64,000 nucleotides of DNA from assembly GCA_030248215.1 (NCBI GenBank), contig JASANG010003492.1, positions 1 through 64,000 of the forward strand, in the 5' to 3' direction. The notes beneath the pieces are model-generated. The model worked only from the letters and a program-made list of their open reading frames with translations, was not told where the DNA came from and searched no databases. Shown here piece by piece: positions 15,381-27,264 of this stretch. Source of the stretch: Enoplolaimus lenunculus (Eukaryota; Nematoda; Enoplea; Enoplida; Thoracostomopsidae). Both the position numbers and the translations under genes were made by a program. How positions within the stretch are numbered: position 1 is the first letter of the stretch; each line of letters starts with the position of its first letter.

Positions 15381-15643
15381 CCCTTTCTCGCATGAATATT
15401 TGCAATTTCAAATGAGACATAATTTCAAGGTAATATTCAAACACCAGTCTCACGGGTGGGAGGCGTTTTCGATGACCACTGAGGTATAGGAGCTTGACGC
15501 TCGAGTTCGAGTAGGCTCTCACGACTTGTGGAGATTTTGCACTGCGTATATATGTTAGAATTGTTAAACACTGTTCACACTGTATGTATTACTCGTATAT
15601 TATTGTACTTAGTTGCTCGTAGTATACTCTATGACCGAGAGGA
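15381..15643 (-). mobile_element. piggyBac-type 263-bp element with tRNA-like promoter boxes
   Basis: TTAA-flanked; CCCTTTCTCGCATGAATAT at one end. Same 263-bp length as the copies at 18.9 and 39.1 kb, more diverged; TCTCACGACTTGTGGAGATT marks the shared core. Confidence 0.75.
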
Positions 15644-15834
15644 TTAAAAACTAGCAAAGAAACATAATTTGGTTTTGTTCAAAAATGGAATACACCAAAT
15701 CCCTGGTGCCTCCTGATCAAGGATGCTTTCCGCTTTTAGACCGTAATATTGTCATCGATTTAACACAAATTGCAATTTTAAAACACGTAAACGTTTTCGA
15801 CGCTATTTTCACGGCTTGTAAAATTTCAAAACAC

Positions 15835-16076
15835 GGCCAATGTAAAGAACAGTGGCGGAACAGTATTATTAGCATATTCCTAAGCCTAAGCCTAAGCGTA
15901 AGAATGAGCAAACTCCCAACCTAAGCCTAAGCCTAACCCTAAGCGTAAGAATGAGCATATTTATATGCCTAAGCCTAAGCCTAAGCATACGCCAAGGAAA
16001 AAAATAGCCTAAAGCTTAACCTTACTCTATTCTCGTCCCACAGAAAAACGTTCCGCCCCTGACCTTTACATGGGCC
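15835..16076. mobile_element. hAT-type MITE family B
   Basis: GGCCAATGTAAAGAACAGTG start, ACCTTTACATGGGCC end, long CCTAAG array in two blocks; exact 8-bp duplication caaaacac. Confidence 0.92.
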
Positions 16077-16089
16077 CAAAACACAAAAA

Positions 16090-17160
16090 CGTATCTTTTA
16101 AGCAACCAGAATATCGTTGATCCACCCATCTAAATCATGACATATCTGCACGGGTGCTGCTTTATTAAGCATTCCAACCGTAAACCTAATCGATAGGTAG
16201 GGTACATTCCATGATGGGTTACTGTACTTTTGTTGCTTTATTAATGCCATGAGCCAGTTTCATGCTTTAATATATCGACGCTGTCTATAACAATTGCGAA
16301 CTGCATGCGATAAGAGGTATTAATTTGCTTCGAGAAAAGTTTGAACTGCTATACCGAGGTGCAAAATTGCGTGTTTTTCCATGAAAGAGGGTGGTGGCTG
16401 GGGGCTTGAAGAAAATTCGTACGGTGATAAGGCTGTCTTAATTTGTAAAATTTTTATATCAGGGCTACTGTATTTTACGGATCTATAGCCATTTTATAGA
16501 CGGTGGCATTTTGAATATATTAACACTGCAGTACTGTCAATGGTTTGGCAAACGCTGTCGGTGCCTAGAGGCGCCTGTAAGGCTGTTTGAACGGGCCCGC
16601 GGAAACCCTAAAATATTCGTGCGCGATCTAGGAACCAACCTAAAAATACAATTAGTATCCAGCCATCGAAAATGGATATATTTTGATCGAAAACTTGTTA
16701 TACGAACCCCATAATTGACACGGCGCCGGCTCTCGCCTGGGACCTGTTTGAGATGAAACCTATCCTTAAGAGAATAACACCGCCTCAAAACCTTGCAAGG
16801 CAGCCTCAGTGAAATTGTCAGCGCACGCAAACGTAAACTTTTGTCAGGTTCGAAGTTTGAAAATAATGATAAATTTTCTAGTTTTGAGGTTGAGTTTTGA
16901 TATTTTACGAGGTATTAATAATAATAATACGAGTCGAATTTAAGAGTTGTGTTGTTAAGGCTACGGTAGATGCAAGAAGGGTTCGAGGGTAGGGAAAGTG
17001 GTGACGAAAAATAACCGCGTTTTCGAGGCGACAATTGCGGCGAAATGAACGAGATTCGATAAGCATCGGCCAGATCGTTACCAGATGTGCTCGGGCGGAC
17101 GGTAAACTGAGTAGGAATTTCGATTGAAACGCTGACCGCTAACTGATAATAGCTAGAGAA
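16090..17160. other. Intergenic, no supported feature
   Basis: Mixed AT-rich sequence; the GC-richer part at 16,540-16,830 has open frames on both strands but no splice or family signal. Confidence 0.5.
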
Positions 17161-17321
17161 GATCTGGCCAATGTTAATACTTTATAGCTCGTAACAGTAG
17201 ATTAAGCGTGTTCCTAATTCGTGACGTGATATTATCAGTTTAAACAAATAATTCTCAGTTTAGTCTACAAAATTTTTTATGTTTTGTCGTAAAAGTGAAA
17301 CTGTCAATTTTTAATATATAT

Positions 17322-18131
17322 CAGGGTGCAACCGGATATCCGGCTCCGGCAAAAAATCGACATCCGGTTCCGGTATTTTAACTTGCCAGATATGATTGAT
17401 AAAGAACTTCAAAAAATTTAAACCACCATTCGTTACGCCAAGTGCCGTCGAACTGATTGACTTACTTTTACATATTTTTTCATTCACACATGTAATGTAA
17501 ATGGTTGTGTGTGGCCGTGTACGTTCGCAATCTTTATTGGGTTACAATAACGATAGAAAACCAGATATAGATGACGAGCGTTATTCTAGGGGCGTAACAG
17601 AATATATTTTTCGCATATTTCTATTATTCCTAAGGCTAAGCCTAAACTTCAGCGTAAAAATGGCTCATTAACTACAGCCTAAGCCCAAACAGAAATAACA
17701 GCATTAATCCGAGCCAGGAATGGGTGGAGACCGGCCATGAAAGGTCTCGGTCTCGGCTGACTTTTGATCATCACCGAAAGAAATTAAATTCTCAAAATAA
17801 ATTTTTTCTAATACTTTTTTCGTAGTTTTGTTTGTGTTTTTTCATAGTTTTTTGCGTGTTTTCAGAATTTCTGCTACTACAAAAACATAGAATAGTATAA
17901 TATGGTCGCAGTTATATAAAGCATTAAAAATGCATCGGCGTGAGATATTAAACTTTGTCACGTAAACTATTTAGGTACCTTAAGCCACGGAAGGAAGAAT
18001 TGGAAAATACATTCTGGTACTTCAATGCAATTTAGTATTACATTTGAATTCAATATCCGGCTCTGGTCGGATATTAGATTATCCAGCTCAGGTTCTGGTT
18101 CCGTCAGCGCTTGGTATCCGGTCGCACCCTG
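17322..18131. mobile_element. hAT-type element family E, longest copy (about 810 bp)
   Basis: Inverted ends CAGGGTGCAACCGGATATCC and its complement (GGTATCCGGTCGCACCCTG). Subterminal TCCGGCTCCGG motifs; flanks atatatat / atatataa (7/8). No transposase reading frame, so non-autonomous. A remnant of a family C MITE lies inside (about 17,585-17,700). Confidence 0.8.
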
Positions 18132-18512
18132 ATATATAAATGAAGCTTTTGCATGAAACAACCTTATCCCGAGAAAACTGGTTTATTACCCGAATATCTT
18201 TCCAAGCCTAAGTTTATCTCAACAGCTTCGCTGATACGGTCTGTGGTCGCTTAAATTTTGTGACCATTAATTTACCGGTTGCCATGCTGCCAAATGTTTA
18301 TGTAAGCACCAATTTAAACTTACTTCCGGTCGTCTACCGGAACTTGCTTAATTTATTGACGGATGATATTCAAATAGTAATAATTGTAAGCAATTACTTA
18401 ATATATAATATATATGTATATGTATTCATATTTAACATGTGCGTAACGAAAGGTGTTGGGGCTTGAATAATGCTCAAATAAACGAATTTTAGCCGGCTGT
18501 ACTTTGTGTATC

Positions 18513-18664
18513 GGCCCATGTTACTTTAAGGGGCGTCTGGTTTCTGGTGGATCAATAAAAGAGTAGGTTGGTTCTAGATTACATTTTTTGCGACGCTTAG
18601 GCTTAGGCTTTAGACTTAGGAATACGCATATTCTATGGTTACGCCACTAAAAGTAACATTGGCC
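18513..18664. mobile_element. hAT-type MITE family C
   Basis: GGCCCATGTTACTTTAAGGG start, AACATTGGCC end, short TTAGGC array, exact 8-bp duplication tgtgtatc on both sides. Confidence 0.92.
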
Positions 18665-18870
18665 TGTGTATCCATTTTCAAGTAAGGGTATGTCGCCCCA
18701 AAGCTAAATGTAAACTCAGTACTCTTTCTCCCACATTTATATAAGTAGAAATTCGTATTAACCGGATCTTTTCAAAGGCAGACTCATGGGTTACAAAAGG
18801 TGAGGGCACAAACTATTACCAGTTAGTGATAGATCTTGTAACTTTCGACTCAGTGAATTCTGAGCCTTAA

Positions 18871-19133
18871 CCCTACCTGACATGAATATTGTTTATTTCC
18901 ACTGAGACCTACTTTTATGCTACGATTCGAACTCCAGTGACTGGAGTGTGAGGCATATACCATCACCACTCAGCTATAGGAGCTTGACGCTCGAGCCCGA
19001 GGGGGCTCTCACGTCTTGTGGTGATTTAGTACTATGTATACGTGTTGCAATTGTTAAACAAGGTGCTATATATACTATTTAACGTATATACACTGCGCTG
19101 AGTTACCTACAGGTAACTTAATGTGAGAAGGAA
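18871..19133 (-). mobile_element. piggyBac-type 263-bp element with tRNA-like promoter boxes
   Basis: TTAA on both sides, 263 bp. The minus strand carries TAGCTGAGTGG (A-box-like) and, about 40 bases on, AGTTCGAATC (B-box-like). Inserted inside a family I repeat. Confidence 0.85.
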
Positions 19134-19245
19134 TTAAGATTCAGCACATTTTTGCGTATCATTTGCTCATTTCTGTACCAATTTTGAGTTCGACAACTTC
19201 AATAGTAGTGAGTTTGAAAACCTATCACTAACTGATTATAATTGC

Positions 19246-19399
19246 GGCCCATGTATAGAACAGGGCCGGATCGTTTTTCGGCGGGGGTGTAATAGAGTCA
19301 GTTTAAGCATTAGACTAACTTTTGTGCTTAGGCTTAGGCTTAGGTTTAGGCTTACGAATATGCTTATAATACTGTTGCGGCCCTGTTCAATACATAGTC
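19246..19399. mobile_element. hAT-type MITE family A, nested in family I
   Basis: GGCCCATGTATAGAACAGGG start, decayed right end, TTAGGC array; flanks ataattgc / acaattgc (7/8). Flanks on both sides continue a family I repeat. Confidence 0.88.
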
Positions 19400-19439
19400 A
19401 CAATTGCTATGCACATTTGATAATATAGGCCCTGGTTAG

Positions 19440-20018
19440 TTGTATTGCTTAGGTATTTTTGAATTTAAATACGTAAATATTCGCTTTTGATTGGTGGATA
19501 TTTGAATAAGACCGATTTTGAGCCCTTCCCCCCGAACACTTTGCCTTGAGCCAGCCACTATATATTTAGCGAATTTCAGTGACGTAATTAAATATTTCAG
19601 TTCAAATAACTTATAACCAATTATAGCTACAGAATTAAATTTTGGACACACTCCGTTAACTTCCAAACCCAAAAGGCACAAAAGGTACCCGTTTAAACGC
19701 AACAATTGACCATTTTCTAATCTTTGCCTGAGTAAGTTTCTGGTCAATTCGTTCGCGAGTTAAATTTACTCATAATCAATTGACGGACTTTAACTATTAA
19801 AATCATTTCCGGTACATTAATTTTTAAATATCCTAGTTTAGTCACAACAGCGTCTGAGTAACCGACAGGTAAATGCTTAAAATTCTTTTTTTGTCATGGA
19901 TTTTAGTATTCAAAATTGGTCTTATGACCATCTGGCAATGGGTATCGAATACTGGTACGTAGCCAAGAGTGGGTACATGGGAAATGAAAGAGAACTCACT
20001 GAAAAACTGGCGTTGCGC
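19440..20018. other. Intergenic, no supported feature
   Basis: Only weak open frames on the minus strand, without splice or domain support. Confidence 0.5.
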
Positions 20019-20019
20019 T

Positions 20020-20182
<163 letters not shown>

Positions 20183-20183
20183 A

Positions 20184-20323
20184 GCTTTACACAATTTTTT
20201 TGCTTGGCTTAGGCTTAGGCTGAGACTTAGGCTTAGGAATTAACTCATCCTTACGCTTAGGTTTAGGCTAAGGCTTAGGAATATGCTTATAATACTGTTC
20301 TGTCCCTGTTCTTTACATTGGCC
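20184..20323. mobile_element. Family A/B MITE truncated by a TA microsatellite
   Basis: GCTTAGG array and right end TTCTTTACATTGGCC are present; the left end is missing where the (TA)n run begins. Confidence 0.7.
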
Positions 20324-20472
20324 GCTGTGTTTAAAACCAAGTCATCTCTTCCGTAAAATACCTTAAACGTTATATTCACATGCAATATAAACGCAAAGTT
20401 TTCGACCCCAATACTTTTACAACATCGGGGTCCCTGGTTTCATCTTATCCACCCTACTTCTCGAACGGCTTA

Positions 20473-20601
20473 GAGTGGCGCTATACTTGTTGTCTGTCAC
20501 CGTTCGGCACCGTCCGTCACCATGCGGTTTTGTACGAGAACAACCCGTGTGCCGTATGATGACGAACGGCGCTGGACGCCACCAAAAGCATAGCACCACC
20601 C
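20473..20601. mobile_element. Harbinger-type MITE family D
   Basis: GAGTGGCGCTATACTTGT start and CATAGCACCACC end, GC-rich core with CCGTCCGTCACC; flanked by TTA on both sides. Confidence 0.85.
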
Positions 20602-21253
20602 TTACTGTCACTCGGCCGACAACTCGTTCGGCCATCAGTAATTAGTTAACTTTAAACGGTGCTTGCAGAGGGCATACGCAACAGATTTTAGAACGAGTAA
20701 AAAATTTTTGGACAGGTATAATCTAACAGCTTATTCAAAAACCTGTAAATATGCTTTTTGTATCGGTTACTTTAGCAATTTGGGGACCCCACATGTACCT
20801 ATCTCCTATTCCGGTTTGAAAATTAATTCATGTCAAATTGAACTGTTGACCGAATTAGACGCGAGTCGAGCAAGGGTACGCGACTCAAAAATTATTCTCC
20901 GGTTGAAATAGAAGATATGTCGTCACTATTACCACTTGGTTAACAGAATGCTAGCATCACACTTACGTGTATGACATCATAACGGACTATACGGGTCAAT
21001 TGATTAATTATCCAATCATTGAATCAAAGAGTGTGTTCTCCGATCACAGACTCTAAATAACTAACGCACTCCATCCACTCTATAACAATCCGCCCCACCC
21101 AGGGGAATACTCACTCACGCTGCGTGTGTACACATAGAAGGATGTTAAAATTGCAAATATTTAATCATTATGATACTGAATACTAATCAACTACAGATTT
21201 GCCTCAAAATTTGTTAACAAGAATTGTCACATCTCGGTTTAATTACTAAGTCC

Positions 21254-21436
21254 TATTCACACGAGCACCGTTTTTGCTACGAGAACTTGCAGTTGCAAAT
21301 TGCAACTGAATCGCTAGCATTGATTTTAAATGAATTCTTTGTAGCTGCAAGTTTTTTCGAGCCCGATTTGGAACAAAACTTTCAAGTGCAAATTGCAGTT
21401 GCAAGTTCTCGTAGCAAAAACTTGCACGTGTGAATA
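21254..21436. mobile_element. Palindromic MITE with TATTCACACG ends
   Basis: TATTCACACGAGCACCG and GCTACGAGAACTTGCAG on the left recur as inverted complements on the right (CTCGTAGCAAAAACTTGC, CGTGTGAATA). Core has GCAAATTGCA motifs. Confidence 0.7.
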
Positions 21437-21581
21437 GAGCTGTAGCGAGTTAATTTGTTGAAAATTTTATTGACATTTGAAATAAACGGATGACAAAGCT
21501 GGAATGGACCTATTAAATGAAGCGAAGTTTGGTTTGTTGGCTTTGAAATTAAATAATTGCGATGTTTTTGAATAACTGACC

Positions 21582-21765
21582 GGCCTATGTATAGAACACG
21601 GTCGGAACAGTAGTGTAAGCATATTTCTAAGCCTAAGCCTAAGCGCATGGATGAGCCTATTCCTAAGCTTAAGCCTAAGCCTAAGTCTAAGTAAAAAATT
21701 AGTCTAAAGCTTAAACTGACTCTATTCGTCCGGAAAACGATCCCGCCCTGTTCTATACATGGGCC
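21582..21765. mobile_element. hAT-type MITE family A
   Basis: GGCCTATGTATAGAACACGG start, TTCTATACATGGGCC end, CCTAAG array; exact 8-bp duplication aactgacc on both sides. Confidence 0.93.
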
Positions 21766-21769
21766 AACT

Positions 21770-22430
21770 GACCTATGCAAAGCCTAATTAAAAGATTGTA
21801 AAACTGTAAATCCGACTCAAGATTTCAAAGTTCTCGTTTAGTCCTTAACTTGGCTGACTAGGCATTGAAGGATGGAAACTAACGCAAACCACAGGCGTCC
21901 TTTACTCAGGAGCGTTCCGACGAGGTGGAGGGCCGTGCCCCCTTTCCAATTTGCCTGGTGCCCCCAAAATAGACTTGGTCTAAAAGTAAACAATCTCGAA
22001 CTGCAGTTGTAGACGTCCCCAAAAATTATTCAGTGCTTACCCAAATATGATTTTCTACCGACATCCCTGCCTGTACTCTGACGTAATGACATTTTTTCTA
22101 TTCCTAAATTAGAATTCAATAAAGCGCATAATAAAAGCTTCCGTACTCTTTGCTTCATTTCAGTAATGGTCTCAGAAATCGTTTCCGTCGCATTTCTATT
22201 TTCCTAACTCGGGCACGCCTTTTTTCAATGTTTTTCCATTTATGGTTCTAAAAGTTAGCCATATAGAAAAGAGTTCGAAGAGGGGATGAGCCGTCGCCTT
22301 CAACCCCCCTGATCCCCCGCTTTTGTATCATCTTTTGCCGTTCAGTAAATCAACACCACTGATTCGAGTGATCACAAATAGTCGTTGTTGGAACTTTACG
22401 ATTTGCACAACCCCTGTTCAAAATTTTTGC
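21770..22430. other. Intergenic, no supported feature
   Basis: Contains a degraded segment with GGTGGAGGGCCGTGCCCCC, probably an old repeat end, and nothing coding. Confidence 0.45.
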
Positions 22431-22435
22431 CCAAA

Positions 22436-22515
22436 GTTGAGGACCACGCCGGGGAATCGAACCTCGGTGTTCTTGCGCTCGAGCCAAGTACCATTCCACC
22501 ATATGATCGATTGCA
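22436..22515 (-). repeat. tRNA-like sequence (tRNA pseudogene or SINE head)
   Basis: On the minus strand ATATGGTGGAATGGTA (D-arm-like), a CTTGG/GCAAG anticodon-type hairpin with loop CTCGAGC, and AGGTTCGATTCCCC (T-arm with B box) occur in tRNA order. The 5' bases cannot pair with the 3' GCGTGGT, so no acceptor stem forms and a working tRNA is unlikely. Confidence 0.5.
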
Positions 22516-23035
22516 ACACCTTATCATACCGGGATAAAAGTTCACATGTATGGTAATCTTTTTGCTTTTACATACACTTACCGTGCACATATACCGACAG
22601 CATTTAATACAAAGAGACACAACCTAATATCGTTAATACAATTATTTACCTCGATATTATTCGTATCATTTCAACCGTAAACGGTTTCAAAATCAATCAA
22701 CCATTTTTTCGAACATATTTTCTCACCGGGGGGGCGGCGGTCGGAAAATGTAGATCCGACAATTGGGTGAAATGAGATTAGCAGGGGAACTGCCTCAGAC
22801 GTGTTTATCGACGTTGTGGTGGTTTAGCAAGTGGTCATATTTACAATTTGCGTAACAAATCAGACCGTCTCAAAAAGTTCGTCGTATAGAATGTTTCCGA
22901 CAATAGAGCATGGCACACACCTCTTATTCGGGTCACTACAGTATTATACCAGGGTCACAAACTATGAATTCGAGAGCTGAAGCTTATTCCAATTTTATAA
23001 TTTTACAACTTTTACAACTTAATTGCGCACATATC

Positions 23036-23290
23036 AGGGTACAACCGAAGGTGTGACTCGGGTTCCGGCAGAAAATCGGCCTCCGGTTGCAGGTCCGGTA
23101 GAATTTTTACCGGAGTTTCGGACAATGTCGCTAGTAAAAGTTTGAATAATTTTGCATCATTTATCACTGTAGCGCGTTTCGGTTTACTTTTGTCAAAATT
23201 TTCAGGAAATAATTTGCGAAATTTCGCAAAAAAATTAGCGTAAAAACCAAACAACTTTTAACAACATATTGCAGATATTGGCTACAATTA
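23036..23290. mobile_element. Family E element, left part
   Basis: CAGGGTACAACCGAAGG start, CCGGT-rich subterminal region, then AT-rich core that resembles, inverted, the core of the 29.3 kb copy. Confidence 0.65.
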
Positions 23291-23463
23291 ACTAATTAGT
23301 CTTCATCTTTACTACTTATAATTTCTATATTTTTTATAGCTTAAGGCCTACGCAATTTTAGCTCCGGCCCTAATTCCGACGAAAAAAGCTAATGTTTGTG
23401 TTGTGCATTTTTTGACATTCATTCGGGCGACCTAGGGTAATTATTGAACCTGTAAACCTGTTA

Positions 23464-23920
23464 AGGGTGGCGCTATACTTGTCGTGTGGCACCGTCCGTC
23501 TCAATTCAGCGTCGTCTGTCGCCGTATACCACCATATGGTATCGTATGTGATTACTTCACGTACGAGGCCGCACGGTGACGTACAGTGACGGACGACGTC
23601 GACTTTATCAAAAGTATAGCGCCACCCTTAGGAGCACCTTCCGTCTCAATTCAGCGTCGTCAGTCGCCGTATACCACCATATGGTATCGTATGTGATTAC
23701 TTCACGTACGAGGCCGCACGGTGACGTACAGTGACGGACGACGTCGACTTTATCAAAAGTATAGCGCCACCCTTAGGAGCACCTTTCGTCTCAATTCAGC
23801 GTCGTCTGTCGCCGTATACCACCATATGGTATCGTATGTGATTACTTCACGTACGAGGCCTCATGGTGACGTACAGTGACGGACGACGTCGACTTTATCA
23901 AAAGTATAGCGCCACCCTTA
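23464..23920. mobile_element. Family D MITE with a 145-bp unit in three tandem copies
   Basis: Starts TTAAGGGTGGCGCTATACTTG. The body, from GTCTCAATTCAGCG to GTATAGCGCCACCCTTA, is repeated three times with a period of exactly 145 (units end at 23,630, 23,775 and 23,920) and very few differences. Confidence 0.85.
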
Positions 23921-24053
23921 GGATGGCGATATACTCGGACGTCGTGACAAGCCAAAAAAATTTTGTTGCCAAATTGTTATGCGATGCCATGCCGCAATTC
24001 AAGTGCTTTGCACTGCCAAAATATCAAAAGTAGTAAAGAAAGTATAGCGCTAT
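23921..24053. mobile_element. Diverged family D-like element
   Basis: GGATGGCGATATACTCGGAC start and AAGTATAGCGCTATCTTG end; core contains TTATGCGATGCCATGCCGCA, as in the 63.6 kb copy. Confidence 0.55.
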
Positions 24054-24065
24054 CTTGATACCAAC

Positions 24066-24253
24066 GGTCATTGTAACGAACAGGGGCGAAACAGTGTTAA
24101 GCATATTCCTACGCCTAAGCCTAAACCTAAGCGTAAGCGTAAGAATGAGCATATTTGTAAGTCTAAGCCAAGCAAAACAATAGTCTAGAGTTTTAAGTTT
24201 ACTCTATTGCAGTCCCACAGAAAAACGTTCCGTGCCTGATGATTACATGGGCC
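24066..24253. mobile_element. hAT-type MITE family B
   Basis: Degenerate left end (GGTCATTGTAACGAACAGG), right end ACATGGGCC, CCTAAG array; flanks ataccaac / ataccaaa (7/8). Confidence 0.85.
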
Positions 24254-24644
24254 ATACCAAAGACACACAACCTATTACTAGTTCCATGGTATGCAAATAT
24301 ATTAGTAAAGACTTTACTAAATAATATGAAGACAGCGATATTTATTTTCATCCATACCTTTTTAGTGCGAAATCCTAAAATGAACAAACAAAATCACTGT
24401 TACCTCAACTGAATCCGACAATTAAATATAATAACATTGAATGGTTTTATATTAAAATTTAACTAAAAATTAGTCAATTAAAAATGAGTTGAAATTAAAA
24501 ATTAATACTCAAATGACACCATAATTTGTATATTTCCAAAAAAGTCGAAACAATGGGAGTTGAAATACCAGGTTCGAACGAACATCAATTTAGTTGCTCA
24601 AGACAAAACATGTATATATGTTCTCATAACATATTTGGAAATAT

Positions 24645-24839
24645 GGCCAATGTAAAGAACAAGGTCGGAACAGTATTATAAGCATATGTCTACGCCTAAG
24701 CCTAAGCCTAAGCGTAAGAATGTGCATGTTCCTAAGACCAAGCCAAAGCCTAAGCCAAGCAAAAAATTAGTCTAAAGCTTAAGCTTACTCTTTTCTAGTC
24801 CCACAGAACAACGTTCCGCCCCTGACCTTTACAAGTGCC
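24645..24839. mobile_element. hAT-type MITE family B
   Basis: GGCCAATGTAAAGAACAAGG start, GACCTTTACAAGTGCC end, CCTAAG array; exact 8-bp duplication ggaaatat. Confidence 0.92.
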
Positions 24840-24974
24840 GGAAATATGAAACAGGAAACTTCCACCTAAGATATCATTTAACGGCTTGTAACCGTATTCT
24901 CAAATGTGTATAGCTCCTATCACCAGTGGTCTTGATATTTTGAACGAACCAATGGAAAGCGTCAAAGTTGACGG

Positions 24975-25036
24975 TCGAATTCCCGTAGAGCATATTTCGG
25001 AGAGAGTCAATTTGACTAACCATTTTTTGCAGTGTA
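24975..25036. mobile_element. Family F solo end
   Basis: TTTCGGAGAGAGTCAATTTG then CCATTTTTTGCAGTG, one arm only. Confidence 0.6.
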
Positions 25037-25192
25037 GTGTCAAGTATTGATTGGTTAAAGCAAAATCTCAGACATGACTTTAGCGTAAAAATCGAGATGA
25101 GCACTAAAAGTTGAACTTTGAATAACTTTGCATCATATTGCACATGATGATGTATCATGAAAATATGTAAAAGTTTGCCTATCAGAACATAT

Positions 25193-25246
25193 CAGGGTGT
25201 AAACGGATAGCAAAAATAACGGAAACGGATATTCGGTTGTACTCTG
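25193..25246. mobile_element. Minimal 54-bp family E element
   Basis: CAGGGTGTAAACGGATAG joined almost directly to CGGATATTCGGTTGTACTCTG: two ends with almost no core, flanked by gaacatat / gaatatat (7/8). Confidence 0.65.
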
Positions 25247-25410
25247 GAATATATATTTAAAAATTTAAAGATAATCTGAAACATTATTATGTAAGATTTT
25301 GCAGCGAAAATTTAAACTGCACATGTAACTTACAGCTGCAAGTGATTGCAAACAAATGATTTTTTTAATTTGAATCTTGACAAAGAAAGGTTTACAGAAA
25401 TACAAATATA

Positions 25411-25590
25411 ATGTAGTGACTCGAATAAGAGGGTACAATCAGGAATAATTGACATTTATGGACTCTAATTAGGGTTTAGAGAGTCTATCCGCTTATGGAC
25501 GTTTGTTAGGAATACGGACTCCTCTTGATAGAGACTCAAAATCGGGATCCTCTCTTATTACCCCACACCCTCTTATTCGGGTCACTACAG
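25411..25590. mobile_element. MITE family H
   Basis: TGTAGTGACTCGAATAAGAG start and CTTATTCGGGTCACTACAG end; body has ATTTATGGACTCTAATTAGG. Confidence 0.75.
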
Positions 25591-25599
25591 TAGCTGCAA

Positions 25600-26670
25600 T
25601 TATAAACAATCGTGGTCCAATTAAATTAGCGATAATGTTCGTAGATGCAAACTTGGTCCAATCGGACTCGGTTACGACTGCAAAATGTCATAAAGGGTGA
25701 TAATTAATTCAAAATTCTTGCATAATTTCAAAAAGTCCGGACAAATGAAAGCGCTCGGCAAGAAGAGTTCAGATTAACCAATCAAAACGCTGGTGCAGTA
25801 ACTCCAAGCAAGAGTCGATAATGACTCTTTTAACAAGAGTGTACAACTGAGCACATTCTGTACATATGTAAAATAATGTACCCCGCGCACGTTGCGTTTT
25901 TGGCCTATAACCACCTTGATTTAGGTTGATACTACTTGTGCAAACCATGACACTTTACGGATATTGCATGTGACAGCGACCCCACCTCCAAATAAAATGG
26001 GGCCGGCCCAAAACGCAACACCCGGTGGTACATTTTGTACAATGCGGAACGCTAATTGTTGCATACTCTTGTATTATCCACTCTTGGTTCAAGCAACCTG
26101 CTACTGTGTTTCCACGTACGAAATCATTTAAACACTGCATTATCAGTAAAATATTTGCAGCTGCAAGTACTTCAGATTAAATATTTAGCGACCGAAATTT
26201 CATGTTCAAGTTTTCTAGCTTTCTCAATTGAAAACTTGATAGTTTAAGAGAGAAAATTGTCTCAAAATCTAATTTATATCATTCGCCTAAATCCAAAACG
26301 ACATCCCAATCTTTTCTCAGGAAGTTGTCTTAGACGAATTTTAATTAGACTAAATGGATACCTGCGTCGGCGTAAAATGTAAGCTTTTACCTTCTGACAA
26401 TCGTTACTTAATAGTTTGATTTACTTTGTCTGGCTTGCTGTCCGCCTTTTAAACATGGCCGCTTCCGTAAGCCTATGTTGTCTTTGATCATAGCGAGTCA
26501 GATATTTTATTTCAAATAATCTTAAAATGTTGTATGTCCGGATCAAATAAATATACAACCATCTTTGTCAGGTTACCTCTGACCAAATTTCATTCTGATT
26601 GGTGTTAGAATTGTGTTGCTAGAAATTTGGATTGGGGCAGCGGCAGCACCGAAAAACGAGTAAAATCGAA
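25600..26670. other. Intergenic, no supported feature
   Basis: AT-rich; only a short GCAGCTGCAAGTACTT-type palindrome fragment near 26,157. Confidence 0.5.
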
Positions 26671-26772
26671 TCAGCGCTAACGATTTGTCAGTAACGAATT
26701 AATTGACAAAATTTCAGAGTGGGGGGCTGTGGTTTCGTGCCCTCTCTTTTTGGTACGGTCTTGAATGCTGGA

Positions 26773-26773
26773 G

Positions 26774-26832
<59 letters not shown>

Positions 26833-26858
26833 GCTGCTGCTGTTGTTGTTGTTGTTGC

Positions 26859-26901
<43 letters not shown>
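26773..26901. repeat. (TTG)n microsatellite
   Basis: Trinucleotide run with CTG interruptions. It resembles a poly-Gln tract, but no flanking coding signal supports a gene. Confidence 0.95.
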
Positions 26902-27264
26902 AGACATGATAAATTTTTAGGATTCATCGCAAACGCTTTTATATTTTGATTGGTTGATACATAATCAATAACCCAGACCCTATGATTGAGGATATGTGAA
27001 AATGTGGTTATACTGAGGGTACAACCGGAAGTCTACCTTCGGATCCGCATTCGGCAAAAGATTAATTTCCCGCTTTTACTTTGGTAGAATTTTTGCCGGA
27101 TGATCCGGCTATTTTGGCATTGAAAACAAATATTATGAGACTTAAATTTGCGGTTCGGAGATGTTAAGTTTACAGTCAGGATTATAAGCTTAAAATAGAG
27201 AAACTTGAACCTTTTTGCTGCCCTTTACATTCAATGTTCATACTGTTAAATGGGTTATATCAAG

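Larger units (their letters stand above)
18795..19430. mobile_element. Family I repeat carrying two nested MITEs
   Basis: Outer sequence is colinear with 10,225-10,440 (GTGATAGATC...GTAACTTT, TCTGTACCAATTTTGAG, GTTTGAAAACCTATC). It is interrupted by the 263-bp TTAA-flanked element (18,871-19,133) and by a family A MITE (19,246-19,399). Confidence 0.75.

Noticed and set aside
15835-15965. CCTAAG/TTAGGC arrays as interstitial telomere
   Set aside because: TTAGGC is the nematode telomere repeat, but every substantial array lies between MITE ends and recurs at many loci, so it belongs to the transposons.
22436-22515. Functional tRNA gene
   Set aside because: A and B boxes are present but no acceptor stem can form.
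26677-26927. Poly-Asn/Thr/Gln reading frames over the TTG tract
   Set aside because: Microsatellite with no flanking exon signals.
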